A DNA stretch of 64,000 nucleotides from Torymus aiolomorphi (taxonomy: Eukaryota; Arthropoda; Insecta; Hymenoptera; Torymidae). Made by a program: the position numbers and the translations under genes. The notes under the pieces are model-generated. The model did not search any database and was not told the origin of the DNA. It worked only from the letters and a program-made list of their open reading frames with translations. This document shows positions 11,405-22,425 of the stretch, piece by piece. The stretch spans positions 193,749,104-193,813,103 of the forward strand of contig CM070873.1 in the NCBI GenBank assembly GCA_036365515.1. The letters run 5' to 3'. The stretch's first letter is position 1, and each line of letters begins with the position of its first letter.

Positions 11405-14400
11405 GACAAAGTGTAAATTAACAAAACGGTCTGCAAGTCAAGAGTTAACTTCAGATGACAACATCACAGAAATAATAGAAATATACCAAGAATGCAATAA
11501 TTATACAAAAAATGATGAAAGACCTAAGAATAATATTGATCATGATATTTTCAGTGATCAATTCCAATATGATGATAATAATGATAATAACAGTGATGGC
11601 ACTAATCGACATGAACATGTATCAGATATAGCAAAAAATGTTGACGTTCAGTATGAAATTGCAGACATTGGAAACGAAAATACTTTATATTTTATGAAAG
11701 ATGATTACTGTTCTACTGAAGATTATACAGCCGAAGATGAAACAGCTGCTATCTCTGCTATAAGCACTAATATTTTGAGTGATTTACACTTAAAAGGCAG
11801 AAGAATAGTCGATGTAAATTATTTATTGCAGTCATTCATTGATCTCTACAAAAAACATTTGCTTACGAAATGCTCTGCACCTAATATTAATGCAACAGAA
11901 TCAGCAGAGAAAGGTTTAGGCACCAAAATTTTTTTTGAATGCAGTAACTGCAAATTTCAACAGTGGATTTCCTCCGAACGGGAGAAACATAAAAGTTTCC
12001 CTATCAATAAAATGAGCGTATTAGCAACTGTTGTTACTGGAACAGGTTATGAAGGCCTTAAGCAACTCTGTGCAGGAATGAACATACTGTGTATGTCATC
12101 ATCAAATTATATAAAGATTAGAAAGTCACTAATGCCTATTATAGAACAAGCAGCAAACGACGAAATGAAAAAAGCTGGTGAAGTAGAGAGACAAATTGCC
12201 ATCGATAAGGGACATGTTATTAATGGTATTCCATGGATAGAAGTTGAAGGAGACGGTGGTTATGGTAAAAGAAGTTATAGAACTGGCAAACATGATTCTC
12301 TGCTTTGTGTTGGCGTTATTATTGGCGTTGAAACAAAGAAAGTATTAAGTGTTGAAATCCGGCAAAAGTTTTGTTTAACGTGTTTCAAAGCCGCAAAATT
12401 GGAAAAAAAGGCACCAGCACATAGGTGTTTCAAAAATTGGAATTATAATACTTTTTACTTCTAGCATGGAAACCGATTGTATTTTAAAAGGTTTTCAAAA
12501 GAGTGTAGAAACACACAATTTAATATATAAAACATACATTGGTGATGGAGAGAGCGCCACATACAATGCTTTATTAAAAAATGACGTATACGGAAAATAT
12601 GGTGTACGAGTTGATAGATTATATTGTTACAACCATTTATATAGAAATATGTGCAATAAGATTGTAGATGCTTCTAGAGGTAAAATCATTTGATCAGCTG
12701 TAACTGGTAACATTTTAAATTTCAGAGAGTTTATTAAAAAATCAGCCTTTAGAGTTCGTAAAGCAATAGTATCTCATACAAATAAACGTATAAAACAAAA
12801 TTGTTCAGAGAAAGCGAAAATAAAAGAGCTCCAACGAGATATTTTTAATGTTGTCAATCATGTTTATGGACAACATAAAAATTATAAGAATCGAGGTTTG
12901 AATTGCAGTGGACTTAAAAACCAAAAGAATTGGATTCCTGTTTTAAAGGCATGTCGTATTTATGACACAATAGATGAAGCAGTTAAAAGAGTAAGCTGTC
13001 ATGCTAAAAGTTTATTGCGTAAAGTGACAACAAATGCTTCAGAAAACTACAATTCCCGAATCGCCAAATATATCGACGGGAAACGTACAAACCACGCTTT
13101 CGCAGATTCTTATAATATCAGGTGTTTGGTTGCAGCAATTCAATATAATACTGGATCTGTGTATGGAACATTAAGTCGCTATATCGAAGAAAATGTTGAT
13201 GTTGCTATTGACGTAGAAGCAGAGCATAAAGCTAAGATATTAAGAAATAGAGTATTGTCAGAGTCGAAAAGTAAGAAAAAGAAAACAGTTGCCTTTAAAG
13301 ACGATGTGAAAGAGTATGGAGATAATCATCAGGAACCTGATGTTTCAAAGGAGGTATATGATGAGTTAGTCCGTAATCACTTTGAAGAGTTAGAAAGGAA
13401 CAGAGAAAATCGAGAAGTAATCGAAAGAAATACAGTCGAACAGAACGAATCAGATGAGTGGTATGAAAGAAGACGAAAGCTACTTACAGCATCTAAATTT
13501 GGTATAATTTGCAAAGAAAGAGATTCAACATCCTGTGCAGAGAATGTTATGAGTATATTATACCCTATACCATTAGATTTACCTCAGCTACAATACGGAC
13601 ATGACATGGAGAAAGTCGCTATTCCTTTAGTGGAAAAGAAAATAGACGTTAAAATTGAATCAGCTGGTTTATTAATTGACAGCGAAAAACCATACTTAGC
13701 TGCAAGTTTAAATGGAAAAATAGGCGATGATGGAATGATTGAAATTAAATCGCCATATACTGCCCGCTACTTAACACTTTTACAAGCAATTAAACAATTA
13801 AAGAATGTTGGAGATATTTTTCATCAATCTAATATTAAAAAATTAAATAGAAACCATTCATATTATTATCAAATTCAAGGATCACTTCATATAAGTCAAA
13901 GGAAGTATTGCTTATTCATTATATACACACCAAAAGGCATTCATATTGTAAGCGAAGAGTATGACAGTCAATTTTGAAAGATTAAAATGGAACCAAAATT
14001 GACAAGATTTTATATGGAATGTTTGTTATCAGAAATTGTTGATAGTCGCGTACGTAGAAATATGCCTATCAAAGAACCAACTTATATTCAAGAAGCTATA
14101 AGAGAAAAAGAAAGTCGAGCTGCAGCTCGACGTGCCAAACAAGAATTACAAAAAAATAATAAGCAAGTTAAACAGAAAAATAAGTCGAAGAACAATAAAA
14201 TCGATTTAAATGTAATTGAAAATGAAAACATGTTTGAAGCATACCATGACGATGATGTAGAGGAAACTCATGCTAAAGTAGATTTGGAGTGTTCTCAATC
14301 AGCAATAAAAAAAGAATCCATAATCACTAAAATGAGAAAACAATTGCAAAAAATGTCAACAATTATATCAAGAAAAAGAAATAATACAGAACCAACTTCT

Positions 14401-14982
14401 ATCTCAAATATTAAAAAATCCAAAGAAACTTTTAATGGACCACATTCTTCTTTAATTAATGAAGAATGTCAAAAATCAATCGATGTATGTAATTCATCGA
14501 TAAATATTAATAACGTCATTTCCAATATAATGGATATTAATGCTTCTTTGCTTGACGATGCTGTAGAAACATTTATGAAAATAGTTAGACGTCATTTACC
14601 TGATTTTGAAATTCATGTTGTTCAACATTTTGTTTATTTAAAGTTACTGAAACCTCCAAGTAAAGTGAAACATATACAAATAGTGGGAGGAAACCAATTT
14701 CCACATTGGATCTGTATATTTTTTGATGGATGCAATTTGTTTATTTACGATAGTCTTAATCGTTTGGAATTCGAATTTCTGCATCAACAAGAAAAACAAT
14801 ATTTACAAACACGATATAGCTACATTAAATCAGATGACATTATATTCGTTCCAGTCACCAGACAACCAGATTCCTTCAGTTGTGGTGTTTATGCGGCTGC
14901 ATTTGTCACCGAAATAACTTTCGGTACTGACCCTTCGACGGTAACTTATTCTCAAAACGCTTTACTAATGAGACAACATTGA
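11405..14982 (+). pseudogene. Mutator-like transposase + YqaJ nuclease + Ulp1-like protease (MULE gene), lightly broken
   Basis: Domains in order. The PF20700-type Mutator-like transposase region spans about 11790-12700, with the 'VEGDGGYGKRSY' and 'IGDGES' acidic motifs and a Cys-rich stretch ending 'HRCFKNW'. A YqaJ / lambda-exonuclease-like domain spans about 13440-14100 ('DEWYERRR', 'LTASKFG', 'EIKSP', 'SYYYQIQG'). A C48/Ulp1-type cysteine protease spans about 14640-14940, with His in 'FPHW', Asp in 'YDSL', Gln in 'RQPD' and Cys in 'SCGVYAAAF', so all expected catalytic residues are present. Between the last two lies a Lys/Asn-rich linker. Lesions: an extra T in a T-run near 12450, an in-frame TGA at 12691-12693 and an in-frame TGA at 13975-13977; the frame is otherwise open to 14982. 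The nuclease motif usually reading S-P-D-G reads 'SLNG', so one catalytic Asp is lost. Family names are from recognition; a database search would confirm them. Confidence 0.75.
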
Positions 14983-14984
14983 GT

Positions 14985-15261
14985 TAAGATAATAACCGAA
15001 CGTATATTGCAACGTTTTCCTTGCGCATGAAATATTTAATTATGGCATGAATTTCATATAATTATTTTACTACTGCATGATAATTTTTTGGTGTAGGTAT
15101 ATTAATTTGTCGCTAGTAAACTGGACTATATTACTTAGAAATAATTAGAATCTTATGTAGAAACTTTTTTTCTCTTACTTTTGTGGAACTGTCAAGTAAC
15201 ATTTTAACAGTATGATACAAGCATGATTTAAATTTTTTTTTAACTAAATAAAAATTACATA
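14985..15261. other. Spacer after the MULE gene
   Basis: AT-rich. No terminal inverted repeat matching the sequence upstream of the first exon was found, so the right end of the MULE is not defined. Confidence 0.35.
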
Positions 15262-15281
15262 TGTCTGTGCGTGCCTATGTA

Positions 15282-15469
15282 AGAAGCCTGCCTATTGCAG
15301 GGGTGGAGGAGGGTTTTTATAATCAAACCATACATGATAATCATATTATAAGTATCATATTGATCCACTGTGAGATGACGAATCAAATAATATGCATGAA
15401 ACAAAAAGTATTAACTAAAATAATAATGAAAAAAAACGCAGATATCCATAATAACAATAACACTATATA
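15282..15469. repeat. ~200-bp tandem repeat, unit 1
   Basis: Begins 'gtaagaagcctgcctattgc' and ends in a short TATA stretch. The unit is interrupted after 15469 by a TA-inserting transposon. Unit 2 begins just right of it, and remnants continue to about 19690. Confidence 0.75.
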
Positions 15470-16260
15470 CCGGGTGTCCCATTTTAAAACCACCAGGCAA
15501 ATATCTCGAAAACTAAGGGAGATGGAAAAAAACTTTTAATACAAAAGTTGTAGGGTTCAGAGGGGCCCAACTGATCGTGACCTTGGTTATGACCTTGAGG
15601 TCAATGATCAAGGTCATTTGAAGGTCAAATCGATTTCTTCAAATGGGAACACCCACTTTTGACCTCGTAAATGGAAAGAGCGCAAAATTTTACGTTCAGA
15701 TATGTCCTTGAGTCAAGGCCATGGTCACGGTCATGGTCATGGTCATGTTTAAAATCAAAATCAATAAACGCATCAAAACATTCCCATAGTTAGGTATGCG
15801 AGACAAATTGTTAAATACAAAAGTTGTAGGGTACAGAGGGGTCCAACTGATCGTAACCTTGGTTATGACCTTGAGGTCAATGATCAAGGTCATTTAAAGG
15901 TCAAATCGATTTTTTCAAATGGGAACCCCCACTTTTGACCTCTTAATGGAAAGAGCTGAAAATTTTACGTTTAGATATGTCCTTGAGTCAAGGCCATGGT
16001 CATGGTCATGGTCATGTTTAAAGTCAAAATCAATCAACGCATCCAAACATTCCCATAATTACGCATACGAGTGTTAAATACAGAAGTTGTAGTGTTTGGA
16101 GGGGCCCAACTGATCGTGACCTTGACCATGAACTTGAGATCAAGGATGATGTCGTTTGAAGGTTAAATCAATTTTGTTTAACGGCAAACCTCACTTTTGA
16201 CCTCGTAAATAGAAAAACCGTAAAATTCTAATATGACCTTGGTTCAAGGTCATGGTCAAA
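15470..16260. repeat. Left long inverted terminus of the DUF4817 element
   Basis: Contains about three degenerate copies of a ~260-bp module starting at 'acaaaagttgtagggtt' (about 15540, 15820 and 16080). Each module includes 'gaccttgaggtcaatgatca' and a gtcatg run. It pairs with 18040-18527. Confidence 0.75.
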
Positions 16261-16284
16261 GTTATGGTCAGTTTCCGTGCAGTT

Positions 16285-16612
16285 AAGAGCAAAGTCGGAG
16301 ATGACCCGGTCACCTAAGGCAAGGTCGGAGATTACCTGGCCAGTTAAGGCAAGGTCGGAGATGACCCGGCCAGTTAAGAGCAAAGTCGGAGATGACCCGG
16401 TCACCTAAGGCAAGGTCGGAGATTACCCGGCCAGTTAAGGCAAGGTCGGAGATAACCCGGGCAGTTAAGGCAAGGTCGGAGATGACCCGGCCAGTTAAGG
16501 CAAGGTCGGAGATGACCCGGCCAGTTAAGGCAAGGTCGGAGATGACCCGGTCAGTTAAGGCAAGGTCGGAGATGACCCGGCCAGTTAAGGCAAAGTCGGG
16601 GATGATCAGGCC
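16285..16612. repeat. 30-bp minisatellite inside the DUF4817 element
   Basis: About 11 head-to-tail copies of a 30-bp unit that includes 'gatgacccggccagttaagg'. Variants 'gtcacctaagg' and 'gttaagagcaaa' recur with a ~90-bp spacing at the left end, a sign of higher-order expansion. Frames are open on both strands only because the unit length is a multiple of three. No protein is claimed. Confidence 0.9.
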
Positions 16613-16684
16613 AGCTAAAAATTCATTGGAAAATTCCACGTTCATGTGTATTTAGTCATAGGATCCAAGTGTTTCGGTCACCAT

Positions 16685-17752
16685 TTACTGAAGAAGATGC
16701 TCAAAAGTTGCACCATTTACTTGTTGACAACATTCTATTCTCCTTTTAAAGTTTCTAACAGTATTTAATAATACTTGACGTGGAATACTTAAGCAGATTT
16801 GTGTAATCCTTTGAATCATGTCATCTCTTGTAGTTGGCCAGTTGCGGTAGACTGTATTTTTTAGGAAGCCCCATATATAAAAATCTGGAGATGTCAGATC
16901 TGGAGATCTTGGTGGCCATGCTACGGGACCTCCTCTACCAATCCATCGACCGTTAAACCTTTCATTAAGAAAATCTCTGACAATTCTGGCATAATGTGGA
17001 GGAGCACCATCTTGTTGTAGTCACATACTGGCCCTTGTATGGAGATCAACGTTTTCTAGAAAGAGTGGCAGCTCGTCTCTCAGCAACTGTAAATAAGTAT
17101 GTTGAGTTACGTGACCTTTAAAAAAATAAGGTCCAATCAGACATCCGTTAATAATACCACACCATACCGTTACATTCCAGCGATGCTGATGATCAACTTC
17201 TCGCATCCAATGAGGATAAACAGGAGACCAGCAGTGGCAATTATGGCGATTCAACATACCAGTACTCTGAAATGTATCCTCGTCGCTAAAAAGAACATTG
17301 TTAAAGAAATTTTCATCATCAGTAATTTGTTGTGTTGCCCTTTGGCAAAATGTTATTCTCCGTCGATAATCTTCCACAGTTAAAGCTTGATTTAGAGTAA
17401 TGTGGTAAGGATGGTAACGCGCATATCGTAAATATCTACTGGCCGTAGATCTTGGAATACCCATTGTTAACTCGATTTCGCGTAAACTGACATGAACATT
17501 TAAATGTACCATGGCTAGAACAGCAAGAAAGCGAGGATTATTTTCATAATCGTGTTCATTCAGTGTCCTCCTTCTTCGAACGAAGTTTCCTTGTCGACCA
17601 CGCAGTTCAATGTCACATATTACCGTATGATCAGGATGTTGTCGTTGAGGGAACCGAGCACGATACAATCTGCTTGCCTCTCGATAGTTTCGTCGACATT
17701 CTCCTAAAATAAGAAGAATGTCAACTATTTCATTAGCAGAATAGTCAGGCAT
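16685..17752 (-). pseudogene. DUF4817 / DDE_3-type transposase with one nonsense codon
   Basis: The protein starts with an N-terminal helix-turn-helix region of DUF4817 type ('EIVDILLILGECRRNYREA') followed by a DDE region ('LFSDED', 'VTVWCGI', 'QDGAPPHYA', 'SPDLTSPDFYIWG'). The frame runs 356 codons to a stop at 16685, with a single internal stop at 17021-17023. That stop is TGA where relatives have Trp (TGG), which fits a one-base change. The catalytic acidic residues appear kept on either side. Confidence 0.8.
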
Positions 17753-18039
17753 TCTTTTTTAGTTGTAAATGCAATTATTTATCAAAACACACCACAAAAG
17801 AAATAATATGTTATTATACTATACAATATTTTAAAACGAAAAAGTTTAATTTTCTGTGCCAATATAAGTGTGCTCAATTTGAAAACAATTTGATGTACAC
17901 AGTAATAATTATTGACTATTACCGATCAATGCTGAATACTACCGGTCACTATTGGATACAGGTGGTCAACACTTATTAACTTTTGTTATTATTTGATATA
18001 AGTGGTTAACCCTGGTAAATATTGATAATAGTAAAAATA

Positions 18040-18527
18040 GTAAAATTTTCCGCTCTTTCCATTTACGAGGTCAAAAATAGGGGTTCCCATTTGAAAAAAT
18101 CGATTTGACCTTCAAATGACCTTGATCATTGACCTCAAGGTCATAACCAAGGTCACGATCAGTTGGGCCGCTCCAAACCCTACAACTTCTGTATTTAACA
18201 CTCGTATGCGTAATTATGGGAATGTTTGGATGCGTTGATTGATTTTGATTTTAAACATGACCATGACCATGACCATGATCTTGACTCAAGGACATATCTG
18301 AACGTAAAATTTTCTGCTCTTTCCATTTACGAGGTCAAAAGTGGGGGTTCCCATTTGAAAAAATCGATTTGACCTTCAAATGACCTTGATCATTGACCTC
18401 AAGGTCATAACCAAGGTCACGATCAGTTGGGCCCCTCTGAACCCTACAACTTTTATATTAAAAGTTTTTTTCCATCTCCCTTAGTTTTCGAGATATTTGC
18501 CTGGTGGTTTTAAAATGGGACACCCGG
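18040..18527. repeat. Right long inverted terminus of the DUF4817 element
   Basis: Holds about two ~250-bp modules, inverse to those at 15470-16260. Left and right arms differ in module number, so the termini have gained or lost modules since insertion. Confidence 0.75.
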
Positions 18528-18545
18528 TATATATATATATATATT

Positions 18546-18637
18546 TGTGTAAGAAGCCTGCCTATTGCAGGGGATGGAGGAGGGTTTTTATAATCAAGTC
18601 ATACATGATAATCATATTATAAGTATCATATTGATCC
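18546..18637. repeat. ~200-bp tandem repeat, unit 2 (left part)
   Basis: Resumes at 'tgtgtaagaagcctgcctat'. It is cut after 'atcatattgatcc' by the R1-clade insertion, and the remainder continues at 19534. Confidence 0.75.
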
Positions 18638-19493
18638 GGCGGTACAAAGACTGGGAGCGCTGCGAATCGCGTGCGCGTACCGCACCGTCGCAGAGGTGGC
18701 GGTACTAGTGATCGCAGGGGTTGTCCCAGTAGACCTTCTCGCTCTCGAGCGGAAGAGGATCTACGAGTACAGCGAAGAAAGGGGAAGAGCGAGGGCCTCC
18801 ATAGACGCACGGACGACGACGCTGACATCCTGGCAAACGCGATGGACAGACAGCGACAAAGCCAAGTGGACGAGACGCCTCATAACGGACGTGCGACTCT
18901 GGCATAAGAGAGGAGCTGGGGAGGTGAATTTTTACCTGACCCAGTTCCTATCCGGACACGGATACTTCCGCCAGTATCTGCATCGGATGGGGAAGGTAAC
19001 GACCCCGTCCTGCAGGTACTGCGGACATAATAGAGACGACGCGGAGCACACATTTTTCGTGTGCCCCCGCTGGATAGTCGCGAGACACAGACTACAGACG
19101 AAGACAGGTGACATCACACCGGAGAACGTCGTGACACTGATGCTGTCAAGCAAACAAAACTGGGACGACATAGCACGCTACGTGACTCACGTACTACAAG
19201 GCAAAAAGACTGACGGTTGCCTTGAAAACTGATACAGAAGACGAAAAACAGACAGACGAGACAAGATATATAAGATTGCCGTAGGGCATAGAAACGCCGA
19301 CAGGTCCGAAGTAATGTGTATAACAGTTCCGGACCGGATTCCGGTGAACGCCGCGGGAAAGGTTTTGGGTGTTTAGGGGTAGAAATCCCTCACACCGCGG
19401 AGCCCGGCGCTTCGTGATGGTCTTAGTGGGCCCCCCTCCATGCTGTAAGCAAGAAGGGGGACCTCGAAAGATTCACCTAGTACCTCGAAAAAA

Positions 19494-19533
<40 letters not shown>
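18638..19533 (+). mobile_element. 5'-truncated R1-clade non-LTR retrotransposon
   Basis: Flanked by a perfect 13-bp target duplication, atcatattgatcc, at 18625-18637 and 19534-19546. It ends in about 30-40 A residues. Its open frame is the C-terminal part of an R1/TRAS-like ORF2. The truncation, poly(A) tail and target duplication show insertion by target-primed reverse transcription. Confidence 0.88.
18642..19232 (+). pseudogene. C-terminal fragment of R1-clade ORF2 (post-RT region with CCHC motif)
   Basis: The frame is open from the insertion junction to a TGA near 19232, about 196 codons. It contains 'ACAYRTVAEVAVLVIAGVVP' followed by 'DLLALERKRIY', typical of the region after the reverse transcriptase in R1/TRAS elements. 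A C-terminal C-C-H-C motif follows ('CRYCG' ... 'AEHTFFVCPRW'). The endonuclease and RT domains are absent because of truncation. The surviving frame has no stops, so the insertion is fairly young. Confidence 0.8.
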
Positions 19534-19539
<6 letters not shown>

Positions 19540-19700
19540 TTGATCCACTGTGAGATGACGAATCAAATAATATGCATGAAACAAAAAATATTGACAATAA
19601 TGAAACAAAACACAGATATCCATAATAAGAATAGCACAATATATATTTGTGTAAGAAGCTTGCCTATTGCAGGGGTGGAGGAGGGTTCTTACATAAAAAT
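19534..19700. repeat. ~200-bp tandem repeat, rest of unit 2 and start of unit 3
   Basis: Continues unit 2 from the second copy of the 13-bp duplication. Unit 3 starts at 'tgtgtaagaagcttgcctat' near 19645 and decays after about 50 bp. Confidence 0.7.
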
Positions 19701-20334
19701 CATATATTTATTTTTATCCTAATATTTAATAATACTATTATTTTATCATGATCATAGTCCATTGTAAAATAATACAATATTAAAATACTATGCCAGACAA
19801 ATTGTTTTCCTGTGTTATGTTTTAAAATGCATGCCTTCACTACTACTGCCTCAATAAAATTTATACGTTTAACATTTTACTTCAAAATTTCCTTTAGTAA
19901 TACAGAAATAGATTCACTTGCTGTCGTCTATTAGCTCCGGAGAATTCGAATCTTGTTTTATTAGTCCGTCGATAACTTCATTAGGTAAGCTATATTATCT
20001 ATGTTTGCTATAATAAATGATAAAAATAATGTTTATATATCATTTTATTATATGTCATAGGTATGAGCATGGATCTACTAATATGTTTATGAATACTCCA
20101 TCGTAAGTAACTATTTTCTATTTCAATCAGCAGTACATTAAAAGAGTAACGTGTACAAAGTTTGATTTAGCGTATTTCACTTCATTATTCTAACGATCAC
20201 TTCTAACGATTAATTTCTCGTACTTGTAGTAAAATGAACTATTAAACTATGTTTGGAAAACAACGCCAATAATTTATAAGCAGGAGCAAACTAAAATCAC
20301 TTTGTTCAATTTACAGATACAAGACATGCAGAGC
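19701..20334. other. AT-rich spacer
   Basis: No supported gene or repeat. Confidence 0.4.
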
Positions 20335-20336
20335 TA

Positions 20337-21106
20337 CCCTGCTGAAAACGACATATTCAAACCAATTCATAAAAAATTAATCGGCATGAATCGGGAATCT
20401 TGATCCGCAATTTCCCGATTGCTAACAATTGCACCGATTGATCACAATAAAAACCGATTATGACCAGAAAATTGTAGTTTTAATCGGTTTTAATCGGATT
20501 TTATTGTATTAACAACAAAAAAATGAATAACAATATTTATTTATATTTTAAACATTTATTAATTATTTAAAATTGAATTTTATTAAGGAAATAATAATTT
20601 AAGACAAGAATAAATGAAATAAAGAAATAAAAAAATATTCGGTGACATCGAGATTTGAACCTGGGTCCTCAGCACAGCAGTCGGGCATGCTAACCATTTA
20701 CCTACAGAGACATATATGCATCATCAAATTCTGGAACTTGTATATTCAGTACCGTTACCGTTATAATTGAAACCAATTAATTCCGATTGAAATTAATATG
20801 AAAATGTCATGTTAAAACCAATATAAAAAAATACACTTAACTATCCAATTCAATCCGATTCGATCCGAATAAAAAATATTCCTATTAAAACCGATTAAGC
20901 ACATTTACAATTAAAACCAATAATATCCGATTGAAACTAATATGGAAAATTCATATTTAACCCTATCCCAATTAATTTGACATTAAAACCGATTAATTCT
21001 TAATTGGGCTTCCAATTAACCCGATTGAACCCGTATTGATAACCATTTAGTGTTACCAAAATTGAATGAGGAATAAATTGGTTTCAATAGGTCGTTTTCA
21101 GCAGGG
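20337..21106. mobile_element. TA-flanked non-autonomous element (770 bp)
   Basis: Terminal inverted repeats 'ccctgctgaaaacgac' and 'gtcgttttcagcaggg' are bounded by TA at 20335-20336 and 21107-21108. The interior repeats the word 'accgatta' and variants many times. It has no transposase but contains a tRNA-like segment. This fits a Tc1/mariner-type MITE. Confidence 0.8.
20641..20712 (-). other. tRNA-like Pol III A/B-box segment within the MITE
   Basis: On the minus strand a box-A-like 'tggttagcatgcccg' is followed about 35 bp later by a box-B-like 'ggttcaaatctc'. Spacing fits a tRNA, but the acceptor and T stems do not pair well and no anticodon can be assigned with confidence. I read it as a tRNA-derived remnant, not a functional tRNA. 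Confidence 0.4.
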
Positions 21107-21362
21107 TATCGACATCCATTGATAGTTCAGACGCTGTAGGATACCGTCTCGTATGCAACATGGAGTCCACGGCTAAACATTGGTGTTCCTTACGTATTTT
21201 TGCATGCAGATTCCAAATCTGGAGGTATTTTGTCGATAAAAGTGGTACAATATTGTTTAAATAATGATTGTCTAAACAAATAACGAAATAATTGTTTTTT
21301 GCAATCGGAATATTTTTTTCTGAAAATTTACGGTATTTTAAGATAAAGGTCCTTAGGTCCAC
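21084..21362 (-). other. Unrecognised short open frame running into the MITE
   Basis: About 85 codons right of the MITE on the minus strand. With the MITE and one TA removed, the frame stays open for about 9 more codons. No family recognised, and it may be chance. Confidence 0.15.
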
Positions 21363-21734
21363 TTTTGAAAAATATAAATTGAAAATATTATCATTTTTTT
21401 TTTAGATATTAATTTTTCCATTTTTTAACAACTTTATCCAGTTGTAAAATCGATGCAAATCTATGTTTTTCAAAAATTGAAATTGAAATGTTATCTATTA
21501 CAGACCTTAAATAAATATTTTAATGCCCAAAAAGCAGTTTTTATAACAATATGTTTTATCAATTCATAATTTAAGCCAATATAAACGCGATTTAACTCGT
21601 AAAATTAGAGAAAATCAATGTTTAAAAAATAAAAAATTGTGTGAACTTTTACTTTTTGAAAGTAGACCAAAATGACCTTTTATTGTCAAAACAGCGTAAA
21701 TTTTCAAAAAAAATTACCTAGATAGTGCCGAAGA

Positions 21735-22190
21735 GGAAATTCGCCTTATTAAGAGTACAGGTAGCGCCGTACTTGTGGTCATTTTTGGAAGCTTAAGAGG
21801 TGAGTAAGTGGGAGTACCTAACATTGCATTGTATACGGAAAAACTAGAAATAATAAAAAACGGGTTTTACACTGTAATATAATGTAAGGTATTATAATAA
21901 AAAGTTATTTATATTATTTTTCCCAAATTTTAAAACGCATAAAAAATTTTTGAAAAATTTTTCGTTTTTATGCGTTTTAAAATTTGGAAAAATTAATATA
22001 AATAACTTTTTACTATAATACCTTACATTATATTACAGTGTAAAACCCGTTTTTTGTTGTTTCTAGTTTTTCCGTATACAATGCAATGTTAGGTACTCCC
22101 ACTTACTCATCTCTTAAGCTTCCAAAAATGACCACAAGTAGGGCGCTACCTGTACTCTTAATAAGGCGAATTTTTTTAGAATTTTAGAAT
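21735..22190. mobile_element. Near-perfect palindromic element (~450 bp)
   Basis: The left arm from 'ttcgccttattaagagtac' to 'cgcataaaaa' is repeated inverted on the right with only a few differences, joined by a very short loop at about 21950. Outer ends read 'attcgccttatta' and the inverse. Confidence 0.85.
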
Positions 22191-22204
22191 TTTTTAGAAT
22201 TTTT

Positions 22205-22306
22205 CTAGTTTTTCCGTATACAATGCAATGTTAGGTACCCACCTCTTAAGCTTCCAAAAATGACCACAAGTAGGGCGCTACCTGTACTCTTAACAAGGCG
22301 AATAGT
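22205..22306. repeat. Extra partial copy of the palindrome's right end
   Basis: The last ~100 bp of the preceding right arm ('ctagtttttccgtatacaat' to 'taacaaggcgaa') is repeated directly, with a short deletion after 'aggta'. Confidence 0.8.
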
Positions 22307-22425
22307 TCTTATGGGCCCACCGCACGGTATTTTGCAGATGGCGCGCTAACGTGCGCTTGCGAATGGGGTCACCACACAGTACGTATACAGAAGGAGCGAT
22401 CATAAACCTGGGATTCTCATATATA

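Larger units (their letters stand above)
15470..18527 (-). mobile_element. DUF4817-type Tc1/IS630-like DNA transposon
   Basis: Termini are 'ccgggtgtccc' and its complement, with a TA target site on both sides (15468-15469 and 18528-18529). Total length is 3058 bp. The long inverted termini carry internal repeats of about 250 bp ('aaggtcatttgaaggtcaaa', 'gtcatggtcatg'). The transposase reads on the minus strand. The site of insertion is the TATA stretch of the ~200-bp tandem repeat. Confidence 0.85.

Noticed and set aside
12680..12727. A 46-48-bp intron removing the first TGA of the MULE gene
   Set aside because: It has GT..AG ends, but it is shorter than usual insect introns, and the family's protein appears to continue through it. 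Simple nonsense mutation is more likely.
16310..16655. Repetitive open frames on both strands at the 30-bp minisatellite
   Set aside because: Same reason: unit length is divisible by three and there is no domain.
20641..20712. Functional tRNA gene
   Set aside because: Box A and B are present but acceptor and T stems do not pair and no anticodon loop is convincing. Kept only as a tRNA-like remnant.
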